Part shown: one piece after another, positions 19,901-28,341 of the stretch
How positions within the stretch are numbered: position 1 is the stretch's first letter
Layout: each line of letters starts with the position of its first letter
From: Bacillota bacterium
GTDB taxonomy: Bacteria; Bacillota; Dethiobacteria; DTU022; UBA8154
Length of the DNA stretch: 40,836 bases
NCBI GenBank assembly: GCA_012518675.1
Contig: JAAYRR010000032.1
Location: forward strand, 1 to 40,836
Reading direction: 5' to 3'
Program-made: the position numbers and the translations under genes
Notes under the pieces: generated by a model
Told to the model about the DNA's origin: nothing
The model's database searches: none
The model's input: the letters and a program-made list of their open reading frames with translations, nothing else

Positions 19901-22213
19901 ATGTTTATACCGGAAAAATATGCTGAACTGGCCGGGCTGGTAAAAGAACAGCCTGCTACAAAAATATCCCTGCGGGAATTGCGGCAGTTTGCGGCAGGGT
20001 TGGAAACTGTAGAACCTGCGGAAAATGCTTTGCAGGTAGCTGCCAACCGCTATTTCCGCCGTAATGAAAAAGGGGAAGTTTGTGAGGACTGGCCGGGTAT
20101 GCTGGCACGGGTGGCGCAGGATTTGGCTACCGGGGAAGACGGCCGGGCAGATGAAAATTTGGCTTTCATTTTTGAAAAAGTGATGGCGGCCGGGCTATTT
20201 TTCCCCAACAGCCCCACCCTGATGAATGCCGGGACGCCGGTGCAGCAGCTGCAGGCCTGTTTTGTTTTGCCTGTTGAGGATTCCATGGAAAGCATTTTTG
20301 AAACGCTGCAACAGGCGGCGCTGATTCAGAAAAGCGGCGGAGGCATCGGTTATTTTTTTGGCAAGCTTCGTCATAAGGGGGCCACTGTCAGCAGTACCGG
20401 GGGGCAGGCCTCCGGGCCGCTTTCTTTTCTTTCCATTTATAACAAGGTTAGCTGTGAAATACGGCAGGGCGGGCGCCGGCGTGGTGCCAGCCTGGCGACG
20501 CTGAACTATAACCACCCCGATATCATGGAATTTATTGACAGTAAGCGCCGGGGTGAGGAACTAAATAACTTTAATCTTTCCGTGCGTGTGGACAACAGCT
20601 TTATGCAGGCTGTGGAAAAAGACGAAGCATATGACCTGCTCGATTCCCGCAACGGGGAATCGATCGGAAAGAGGCTTTCTGCCAGGCAGGTTTTTAACCG
20701 CTTGACAGAGAATGCGTACCTTAACGGGGAACCGGGCCTTTTATTTGCAGAGGCCCTCAATGATGAAAACCCCACGCCGCATCTGGGTAAAATAGAGGCT
20801 ACAAATCCTTGCGGTGAACAGCCACTTTTGCCTTATGAAAGCTGTAACTTAGGGAGCATTAACTTGGCGCGACTGCTTAAAAAAGAGGGCGGCCGGTTTG
20901 TTCCGGATTGGGGAAAAATTCATTTAGTGACCCGGATTGCAACTATTTTCCTGGATTGTGTCATCGATCGTAATAGGGCCCCCTTGCCCCGGATAGAAAA
21001 AGTCATGCAGGGAAACCGCAAGATTGGGTTGGGCATTATGGGTCTGGCTCAATATCTGATCCGGCAGGGGATCCCGTACAACTCTGAGGCGGGCTTTAAG
21101 GCAGCCGCAAAAGTGATGCAAGAAATTGCTGTGCAGTCCAAGGTGACTTCCCGGCAGCTGGCCCTTGAAAAGGGCACTTTTCCCAATTATGTGGGTTCGG
21201 TTTGGGAACAGTTGCAGTTGCCGCAGCGCAATGCCACGACAACAACTATTGCACCAACCGGCTCCCTTTCCATTTTTGCAAACGCCTCCCCCAGCGCGGA
21301 ACCGCTTTTCGGGGTGGGTTTTGCCCGCAATGTTTTGGAGGGGCGGCTTGTGCAGGTAGATCCTGTTTTTGAAGAGATGTGGCGGGAACGTTTTGGGGAA
21401 GAACTGCCCACGGCCCTTCAGGAGGCAATTGGTGCCCAGGGGCCGGAGGGGATTAGCGATCTGGAAGCAATCCCTGCAGATTTGCGCCGTCTCTTTCTTT
21501 GTGCACATGATATTACGCCCCTGGAACATATCCGGATGCAGGCTTCTTTGCAAAAATGGGTGGACAACGCTGTTTCCAAAACGATCAACGCCCCGGAAGA
21601 GGCTACCCTGGAAGAATGCCGGGAGGCCTTTATGCAGGCCTGGCGTCTGGGCGTCAAGGGTATAACCTACTACCGTGATGGTTCTCGGGAACAGCAGGTG
21701 ATTACCTCCACTGCCGTCCCGAAGAAAGACAAGGGGGCGGTGCCGCGGGGGCGGCCGGAAACCACCTACGGCCAGACTACCCGCAAACGCATCGGTTTTT
21801 GCGGGAAGCTTTATGTTACTGTAAACAAGGAAGTTATGGAAGATGGAACAGAACAGGTCTGTGAGGTTTTTACCTCTGTAGGCGAGGAAGGCTGCCCTCC
21901 TCTGTCTAACGCCCTGGCCAAAATTATCTCCATTTCCATTCGGGCCGGTGTAGATTTGGACGAAATCATTGAAAAACTGCGTGAAGAAAAATGTCCCTCC
22001 TGTATTATGCATCCGGAGACGACGGTTCTTTCGTGTACAGACTTTATCGGGCAGGAATTAGCAAAAGCCGCCCAAAGGAAAATTTCTTACCGCTTGAATC
22101 CTGCCGGGGGGCCGAAAAATATACGCATCTGCAGCGCCTGCAAAATTGGCTACATGATCCCCGATGCGCTATGCAGCTATTGTGATTACTGCGGCTATAC
22201 GGTCTGTGGATAA
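19901..22213 (+). CDS. nrdJ: adenosylcobalamin-dependent ribonucleotide reductase (class II)
   Basis: NSPTLMNAGTPVQQLQACFVLPVEDSMESIFETL, EATNPCGEQPLLPYESCNLGSINL, TIAPTGSLS, C-terminal Cys-rich zinc-finger-like tail. Confidence 0.93.
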   Translation: MFIPEKYAELAGLVKEQPATKISLRELRQFAAGLETVEPAENALQVAANRYFRRNEKGEVCEDWPGMLARVAQDLATGEDGRADENLAFIFEKVMAAGLFFPNSPTLMNAGTPVQQLQACFVLPVEDSMESIFETLQQAALIQKSGGGIGYFFGKLRHKGATVSSTGGQASGPLSFLSIYNKVSCEIRQGGRRRGASLATLNYNHPDIMEFIDSKRRGEELNNFNLSVRVDNSFMQAVEKDEAYDLLDSRNGESIGKRLSARQVFNRLTENAYLNGEPGLLFAEALNDENPTPHLGKIEATNPCGEQPLLPYESCNLGSINLARLLKKEGGRFVPDWGKIHLVTRIATIFLDCVIDRNRAPLPRIEKVMQGNRKIGLGIMGLAQYLIRQGIPYNSEAGFKAAAKVMQEIAVQSKVTSRQLALEKGTFPNYVGSVWEQLQLPQRNATTTTIAPTGSLSIFANASPSAEPLFGVGFARNVLEGRLVQVDPVFEEMWRERFGEELPTALQEAIGAQGPEGISDLEAIPADLRRLFLCAHDITPLEHIRMQASLQKWVDNAVSKTINAPEEATLEECREAFMQAWRLGVKGITYYRDGSREQQVITSTAVPKKDKGAVPRGRPETTYGQTTRKRIGFCGKLYVTVNKEVMEDGTEQVCEVFTSVGEEGCPPLSNALAKIISISIRAGVDLDEIIEKLREEKCPSCIMHPETTVLSCTDFIGQELAKAAQRKISYRLNPAGGPKNIRICSACKIGYMIPDALCSYCDYCGYTVCG

Positions 22214-22350
22214 TTATAGGCCGTAAGGGGGGATTGTACCGCGGAGCATTACAGTTTAGGGCCTGTTTGCCCTTCGGGACCGGCGAAGCCGGACCTGAAC
22301 ACAGAAACTTTTTAACCAATAAGCAAGGCATCTGGAGGGGGAGTAAAAAA

Positions 22351-23523
22351 TTGAGTTTACCGGCATACGTTGGTCCCTGTGCGCTGGGAATTAAAATGGG
22401 TATTATCTTACCAGGCTGTGATTTGCCTGCATTGATCCTGGAATCACTGCAGGCATTGGAGAGTGACGGCCTGCTTGCATCCCGGGATGTGCTTTGCATT
22501 ACCGAATCAGTGTTGGCCCGCGCCCAAAATAATTTTGTAACAACAGCGGAGGTAGCCGACGAAGTTAAGAAAAAAATGTCACTTTTGCCGGATCAGAAGA
22601 TCGGGGTGGTTTTTCCCATTGCCAGCCGGAACCGTTTTAACCTTGTCCTGGAAGGGATCGCTGCGGCTGTACCGCAAGGGGAGGTGATCTTGCAGCTCTC
22701 TTACCCCTGCGATGAGGTGGGTAACCAGTTTATTCCGCCGGAGACAGCAGCTGAACTGGAGTCCCGAGAAAAGGACTTAATTACACTGCATGATCTTGAA
22801 AAAAGCTACGCCCACCCTGTTACCGGGATTGATTATTTGAAACTATACCATGAAACTATTGCCAAAACAGGGGCACAGCCGACCATATTTTTGTGCAATG
22901 ACCCTTTAAAAATTTTAGAATACCGGCCCGATGCTGTTTTGGCTGCCGACATTCATTCGCGGGAGGCAACCAGGCAGAAGTTGGTTGCCGGTGCGGCAAG
23001 GGTTTTTACCTTGCAAGACTTATTTAGCGATCACAACTATAAGGCCTGGTCGGAATGGGGGCTGCTGGGCAGCAACATGTCGGCCGGAAATATGATTAAA
23101 CTTGCACCCCGGGAGGCAGAACAATTTGTCAATGCGTTGCAGGAACAGGTTTCTGCAGAGCTGGGCAAAAAGATAGAGATCATCGTTAATGGTGACGGTG
23201 CCTATAAGGATCCCTGTAGCGGTATCTATGAACTGGCAGATCCACTTTCGGCCTTTGGAGCGACCTCCGGGGTAGACAGCCTGCGGCAGGGTTTTAAATA
23301 TAAATATCTGATCGATCTTTACCACCAGGAAGGGAAATCAAAACAGGAAATAGAGGCGCTGTTGGCTGAGGAGGCTGCTTTGGAAAGGGAGCCTGACAGC
23401 ATGGAGCTGGGCGGGACGACGCCCCGGCGCATGGAAGATGTCCTGGCCAGCCTCGCCGACCTGGTTAGCGGCTCGGCTGATGCCGGTACGCCGCTAGTGC
23501 TTATTAAAGGGATTATTTCTTGA
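22351..23523 (+). CDS. coenzyme F420-0:L-glutamate ligase-like protein
   Basis: GLLGSNMSAGNMIKLAPREAEQFV, IVNGDGAYKDPCSGIYELADP. TTG start at 22351 preceded by GGAGGGGG (track start 22234). Confidence 0.6.
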   Translation: MSLPAYVGPCALGIKMGIILPGCDLPALILESLQALESDGLLASRDVLCITESVLARAQNNFVTTAEVADEVKKKMSLLPDQKIGVVFPIASRNRFNLVLEGIAAAVPQGEVILQLSYPCDEVGNQFIPPETAAELESREKDLITLHDLEKSYAHPVTGIDYLKLYHETIAKTGAQPTIFLCNDPLKILEYRPDAVLAADIHSREATRQKLVAGAARVFTLQDLFSDHNYKAWSEWGLLGSNMSAGNMIKLAPREAEQFVNALQEQVSAELGKKIEIIVNGDGAYKDPCSGIYELADPLSAFGATSGVDSLRQGFKYKYLIDLYHQEGKSKQEIEALLAEEAALEREPDSMELGGTTPRRMEDVLASLADLVSGSADAGTPLVLIKGIIS

Positions 23524-25203
23524 AATAATGCCGCTGCTCAATGAACAGCCGGCGCTAAAAAGGATTAGTACACAGGGATAAAGGAAATAGTTGCCCCAAA
23601 GCAGATAAAGAGTCTGACGACGGGGCATTTTTGTTTCCAACAGGGCCACCCCTTCCTTTGCAGCCGGCAGGCGCAGCAATTCACGGCCCAAGGGATCGTA
23701 AGAAACGGTATGGCCTGTATTGGCGATCTGGGTAACGCCTACCCCCGTTTCCAGGGCGCGGAAGGCCGCGGCTCGTGCATGCTGTTCCAAGCCGCTGCTG
23801 TCTTGAAACCAGGCATCGTTGGAAAGCACGAAAAGATGAGCGGCTCCCTGCCGTACTGTTTTGCGGGCGGGGTAGGGAAAGTAAGACTCAAAACAGATGA
23901 TCCCCCCCCAGGCGAAATCCCCACACCTAAAATTTTGGATGGCAGTGCCGGGTGTATAGGTCCCCAGGGCAATATTCAGGTTGAAAAGTCTGTTTAACAG
24001 TTTGGGGTTGGGGAAATATTCTGCAAAGGGGACCAGTCTGATTTTGTCATAGCGGCATGCATACCCATGTTTTAGGTTGCCACCTTTCCTTTGTAATAGA
24101 ATGGAGTTGAAGGTTTCTTGCCGCTCCTTTAAGATGGCACCTAAAAACAGGTCAGCCTCAGTTTCCTCTGCAAGGGCGGCCATTTCTGCGGCGGCAGTGG
24201 GCCGTTTTTGGGCTACGTTGGTGCTAAAAACTGTTTCAGGCCAGACTATCAGACTTAGGGGGGCATAAAGGGTATGTGCCCGGCGGCTTAAATCCAGGTA
24301 TTTTTGAAAGTTTTGGGGGGCCCGGGAGGGGTTAAGAATATCTTCCTGGGGGATGTTGCCTTGCACCAGGGCCAAGCGTAAGACGCTGCCATTTTCTTTT
24401 ATAGGAAAAAAAGAAGGCAGGTACACGCCGGCTCCCAAAAGGGCCAGAAAAATTAAAACGGCACTGATTATTTCCCTGTAAAGGCCGGGGGTTGTTTTTT
24501 CCCGGTAGCAGCGCCAAAGTAAAAAGCAAAGTGCCTGGGCTAAAACCATTAAAAAAGAAAGGCCCCAATAGCCGTACAGGGAAACACTTTGCAGCAGGGG
24601 GATGCTCTGTTGGGAATAGCCTAAAAAGCCGCCGGTATGGCCTAAAAAACCCAGTGAACGCAGGTATTCACTCAATACCCAGGCTGCCGGTAAAGACAGA
24701 GCCGGCAAAACTATATGCCTATCCTGCAGGATATAGGAGGCTGTCCAAGAAAAAAGCCCCCAAAAAAAAGCGGAATAAAAGGCGGCGGCTGCAACCGCTA
24801 AGAAACCAAAATAGCGCGGTAAAAAAAAGTTTACGGACAAGGCTATGTAGCCGTGAACATTCAGGAAAAAAAGAAAACCTGCTAAAAAACCACCATAAAA
24901 ACAATTTTTTCGGGACGGGGATTCTCTGGCGATATAAAAAAGGAGGGGCAATAAACAAACCCAGCCCAAGCACCCTTTTTGTAACGGTTTAAAGGCCAGC
25001 CCCGCCAGCAAGGCGGTAAGCAGCGGTAAAAGGTTGTAGCGGTGTTTTTTTAACCGGTTAAAAAATATTAAAAATGCTTTTTGCAAGGCGCTTCCCCCTT
25101 TAGTCAGTCTATCAAAAAAAACGGCGGGGGAAAAGCAGGGGATATTTTTCCCTTCCCTGCAGGGAATTAACTGATGATTTCTTTTTTCGTAAACGGGCTG
25201 CAA
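23494..25203 (-). CDS. lnt: apolipoprotein N-acyltransferase
   Basis: Multi-TM N-terminus plus nitrilase-like domain with IVWPETVF (Glu), YDKIRLVPFAEYFP (Lys) and GGIICFESYFP (Cys). The true start may lie downstream of 25203. Confidence 0.85.
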   Translation of the reverse strand: MQPVYEKRNHQLIPCREGKNIPCFSPAVFFDRLTKGGSALQKAFLIFFNRLKKHRYNLLPLLTALLAGLAFKPLQKGCLGWVCLLPLLFYIARESPSRKNCFYGGFLAGFLFFLNVHGYIALSVNFFLPRYFGFLAVAAAAFYSAFFWGLFSWTASYILQDRHIVLPALSLPAAWVLSEYLRSLGFLGHTGGFLGYSQQSIPLLQSVSLYGYWGLSFLMVLAQALCFLLWRCYREKTTPGLYREIISAVLIFLALLGAGVYLPSFFPIKENGSVLRLALVQGNIPQEDILNPSRAPQNFQKYLDLSRRAHTLYAPLSLIVWPETVFSTNVAQKRPTAAAEMAALAEETEADLFLGAILKERQETFNSILLQRKGGNLKHGYACRYDKIRLVPFAEYFPNPKLLNRLFNLNIALGTYTPGTAIQNFRCGDFAWGGIICFESYFPYPARKTVRQGAAHLFVLSNDAWFQDSSGLEQHARAAAFRALETGVGVTQIANTGHTVSYDPLGRELLRLPAAKEGVALLETKMPRRQTLYLLWGNYFLYPCVLILFSAGCSLSSGIISRNNPFNKH

Positions 25204-25279
25204 ATTGGGGTGAGGACTGGTTCACCGGGAAAAAGGCACTAATTTGTGTTTTTTCTCCAATTCAACAGGCAAATAGTAA

Positions 25280-25336
25280 TTGACGGTTTTCAATAAATAT
25301 GCTTTAATATAAATTGGTTTGAGTTTTTATATTAAA
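25280..25336 (+). promoter_or_regulatory. ferredoxin promoter with inverted repeat over the -10
   Basis: TTGACG (25280-25285)-N17-TTTAAT (25303-25308). Arms TTTAATATAA (25303-25312) and TTATATTAAA (25327-25336). Confidence 0.5.
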
Positions 25337-25364
25337 TTTATATCATTTACCGGGAGGGGAAAAT

Positions 25365-25544
25365 ATGCCAGCCAAAGTTGATCCGGAAAAGTGCTCTGGT
25401 TGTGGCAGCTGCGTGGATGTGTGTCCTACCGAAGCTATTACGCTTGAAGATGACGTAGCTGTGGTTGATCCTGAGGAGTGTACCGATTGTGGTTCTTGTG
25501 TTGACGAATGCCCTGAGGAGGCCATCGAGTTATTAGATGACTAA
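25365..25544 (+). CDS. 2[4Fe-4S] ferredoxin (59 aa; not in ORF track)
   Basis: MPAKVDPEKCSGCGSCVDVCPTEAITLEDDVAVVDPEECTDCGSCVDECPEEAIELLDD*, two CxxCxxCxxxCP motifs; RBS GGGAGGGG. Confidence 0.96.
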   Translation: MPAKVDPEKCSGCGSCVDVCPTEAITLEDDVAVVDPEECTDCGSCVDECPEEAIELLDD

Positions 25545-25568
25545 GGAAGGGTAGAAGTTAGGGTTTAC

Positions 25569-25600
25569 AAAAAGTACGCCGTTGCGGCGTACTTTTTTTA
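25569..25600 (+). terminator. Rho-independent terminator after ferredoxin
   Basis: AAAAAGTACGCCG-ttg-CGGCGTACTTTTTTT. Confidence 0.92.
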
Positions 25601-25623
25601 AATTAAATAATTAATAGCAGTAA

Positions 25624-25663
25624 TGCCGGGCGGTGTGTAAGGTACGTTACCCACCGCCCGGCA
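25624..25663. repeat. 12-bp perfect inverted repeat
   Basis: TGCCGGGCGGTG ... CACCGCCCGGCA with inner GGTA-cgt-TACC. Confidence 0.7.
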
Positions 25664-25741
25664 GGGGCCCCATGCTGTTTTATCGCGACCATGCCCTAAA
25701 ATATGGCCGGCGGCTGTTATCCCGGGCAAGCCCCAGACGGC

Positions 25742-25789
25742 AAAATCGTCTGCAAGCTCCTCTGATGGGGGGCCTGCAGACGATTTTTA
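25742..25789 (-). terminator. bidirectional terminator hairpin downstream of molybdoenzyme gene
   Basis: AAAATCGTCTGCA ... TGCAGACGATTTTT, 13-bp arms, 52 bp past the 3' end of the minus-strand CDS. Confidence 0.7.
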
Positions 25790-25840
25790 ATAAGGTTGAC
25801 TGCTGGGGAAAAAGGTGTTACTGCAAGATTTTATTTTATG

Positions 25841-27907
25841 TTATGCCGTTGCATCAGCCTTTCTGATACTGCAGAGGATACCTTTAAACTGGGGGTAGCC
25901 CATGATCGGTTCACGGCACGCGGCATCTGTCAGGCGGTTGCAGTTGGCGTCTCCCGACCAGCCGTGGGGAACAAGAACTACCCCTTCCATGACCCTTTCA
26001 TCCACATGTGCTTTCATTTTAACCCAGCCCCGGTCTGTTTCCACAATCACATCGTCAGCATGTTCCACGCCATACTGTGCTGCTGTTTGGGGTCCCAGTT
26101 CGGCCAGGGGGTGCGGTTCTTCAAGACGCAGGGCTTCAATATTACGCAGCTGACTGTTGGTGGAATGCAATCTTCTTATGCCCGTGGCCAGAACCAAAGG
26201 ATACCGTTCTCCTAATTTTTCCCAAAGGGGGCCCTGAGGGCTCTTGGTAGGTTCCAGGTAAGTCGGCAGGGGATCATGGCCGGCTTCCTTAATGGCTTCG
26301 CTATAGATTTCAATCAGCCCGCTGGGTGTGTAGAAGGTTTTATCATCAACATGATAAACCTTGTCTGTGTAATAAACCCCGTCCTTCTGTTGTTTGAGGG
26401 TTTCTAAATCAATACCGCTCGGACTGATTTCATCGGCTACCAGTTCTTCTTCTGTCTCCCAGGGAAATTTGTCGCCGATACCGCAGGCCTTGGCCAGTTC
26501 ACGGAAAAAGTAAAGCGTGGACTTGCCTTCATACAGCGGCTCAATAGCTTTTTCCCGCAGCATCATATAGGGGAGACAATGGCACACGTTATAGTTGTAG
26601 GCCAGGGAGGCATATTCCAATTGGCTGGCAGCCGGCAGGACATAATGTGCCTCCTGGGCTGTCTCTGTCATGAACATTTCGTAGACAACCAGCAGTTCAA
26701 GTTTTCTGTACGCTTCTTTCAAGGCGTTGGAATCGGGCATGGTCACCAGGGGGTTGCCGCCGACAACAATTAACGACTTGATAGCGTCGGGCACCTGTTC
26801 ATGAAACATGTTTTGCACACCATAGGAGCTGGTTCTGCCCCAAATTTCATAAAAGAGGGGATATTCGTCAGCGCCTAAGGGCTTGCCTTCAGAGGGCAAG
26901 GTAAGGTTGGCCAGCTTCAAGCGGGGGCTGACCACCCATCCCCCGGGCACGTTGATATTTCCGGTGATGGATTGCAAAATGGCGATAGCCCGGTCTGTTT
27001 GCGTCCCATTGGCAGAGTGATCCTGGGTACAGGTGCCCTGGAAAATTCCCGCACCTTTGGTGGTTGCAAACAGGCGTGCCAGTTTGCGGATGTCATCCGC
27101 CGGTACATAGGTTATTTTTTCCGCCCATTCCGGGGTATATTGTTGCACGTGGGGCACCAGTTTATCAAAGCCCAATGTCCATTTCTTAACAAATTCAGCA
27201 TCGTAAAGGTTTTCATTGATAATGACATGGATCAGGGCCAGAGCTAAAGCCCCGTCGGTACCCGGCCGGATGGCCATATACATTTCTGCCTGATCGGCAA
27301 TGGGGATCCGCCGGGGATCGATAACAACCACTTTGGAACCTTTTTTCAGGTTTTCCTCCAGGGCCAGGGAAAGGGGGAAATCGGAAGCATCCGGGTTATG
27401 TCCCCAAAGAATATAAAGTGGCGAATCCATTTCTTCCACCGGATATTTGCCAAAAGTGATCTGCCGGCTGCGGATCCGCATGCGGTAGCAGATACTTTCC
27501 ACGGAAAAGAATTGCGAGGATTCCATAGCTGCCCGGAAGCGGTGTGTGAGTGTAACCATTTCCAAACTTTCCACACCGATAGAACCGCAGAAAAAGGCGT
27601 TGGCTTCGGGCCCATGCTCCTCTTTCAGTTGATTCAACTTGGCTGCTATTTCAGAGAGGGCTTGTTCCCAGCTGATTCTTTCAAATTTCCCGTTAACTTT
27701 TTTCAGGGGGTACTGCAGCCGATCGGGGTGGTACAGGTGGTCTGTCAGCACCTTAGCTTTGGGGCAAAGTTCACCCTTGTTGAGCGGGTGTTCTTTAATG
27801 CCCTGGATACCGACCACCTTGCCGTCTTCAACCGTTACTTCTGCACCGCAACTGTGATAACAAAGGTAACAACCCGTATTATACTTTTCTTGTTTAGTGG
27901 CAGACAT
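25841..27907 (-). CDS. molybdopterin (bis-MGD) oxidoreductase, single subunit, one N-terminal [4Fe-4S], no evident Tat signal
   Basis: CYLCYHSCGAEVTVEDGKVVGIQGIKEHPLNKGELCPK, SDFPLSLALEENLKKGSKVVVIDPRRI, C-terminal molybdopterin-binding domain. ATG 27907 with GGAGG 9 nt upstream. Confidence 0.9.
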   Translation of the reverse strand: MSATKQEKYNTGCYLCYHSCGAEVTVEDGKVVGIQGIKEHPLNKGELCPKAKVLTDHLYHPDRLQYPLKKVNGKFERISWEQALSEIAAKLNQLKEEHGPEANAFFCGSIGVESLEMVTLTHRFRAAMESSQFFSVESICYRMRIRSRQITFGKYPVEEMDSPLYILWGHNPDASDFPLSLALEENLKKGSKVVVIDPRRIPIADQAEMYMAIRPGTDGALALALIHVIINENLYDAEFVKKWTLGFDKLVPHVQQYTPEWAEKITYVPADDIRKLARLFATTKGAGIFQGTCTQDHSANGTQTDRAIAILQSITGNINVPGGWVVSPRLKLANLTLPSEGKPLGADEYPLFYEIWGRTSSYGVQNMFHEQVPDAIKSLIVVGGNPLVTMPDSNALKEAYRKLELLVVYEMFMTETAQEAHYVLPAASQLEYASLAYNYNVCHCLPYMMLREKAIEPLYEGKSTLYFFRELAKACGIGDKFPWETEEELVADEISPSGIDLETLKQQKDGVYYTDKVYHVDDKTFYTPSGLIEIYSEAIKEAGHDPLPTYLEPTKSPQGPLWEKLGERYPLVLATGIRRLHSTNSQLRNIEALRLEEPHPLAELGPQTAAQYGVEHADDVIVETDRGWVKMKAHVDERVMEGVVLVPHGWSGDANCNRLTDAACREPIMGYPQFKGILCSIRKADATA

Positions 27908-28073
27908 AAACAAATTACCTCCTTAAAAAAAATAATAAATTTTTTCCTTGAAATAACCACGCATTTATTAATACCATCCACATACCGTCTTTACATTGTA
28001 CTCTGCTGATGCCGTTTTCTTTGCATTTTGGTTAACCTTTATTTTTTGGAAACTGTTCTCGCTATAAAATTAT

Positions 28074-28090
28074 TGCAATAACAGTGCCAA
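28074..28090 (-). promoter_or_regulatory. sigma-54 (-24/-12) promoter for the molybdoenzyme gene
   Basis: Minus strand TTGGCACTGTTATTGCA matches TTGGCAC-N5-TTGCA. Confidence 0.82.
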
Positions 28091-28217
28091 CCTGAAAGTG
28101 TTACGGGCTGGCCAGAGCTAAAATTGGCGCAATCTTGAAAAAAAGGAAGCAAATCAAACCTATTATGCTTTCAAGGAATTTTGGCGGGCCGCTAAAAGGA
28201 TAATTTTGTAAGCTGGT

Positions 28218-28246
28218 TGTAACAATAGTGTAACATATCTGTGACA
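28218..28246. promoter_or_regulatory. candidate enhancer: three TGTNACA heptamers at 11-bp spacing
   Basis: TGTAACA-ATAG-TGTAACA-TATC-TGTGACA. Confidence 0.65.
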
Positions 28247-28341
28247 TAGCTGTTTAAATATGTTGCAATATAGTTACATAGCGGGGCCGCTAGATTGAGG
28301 AAGCCGCCGGGGTATGGTAAAATATTATCAATACAAGGGGG

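Noticed and set aside
22230-22260. GGATTGTACCGCGGAG resembling a T-box word before the F420-ligase-like gene
   Set aside because: Only a partial match, no specifier or Stem I features, and the downstream gene is not aminoacylation-related.
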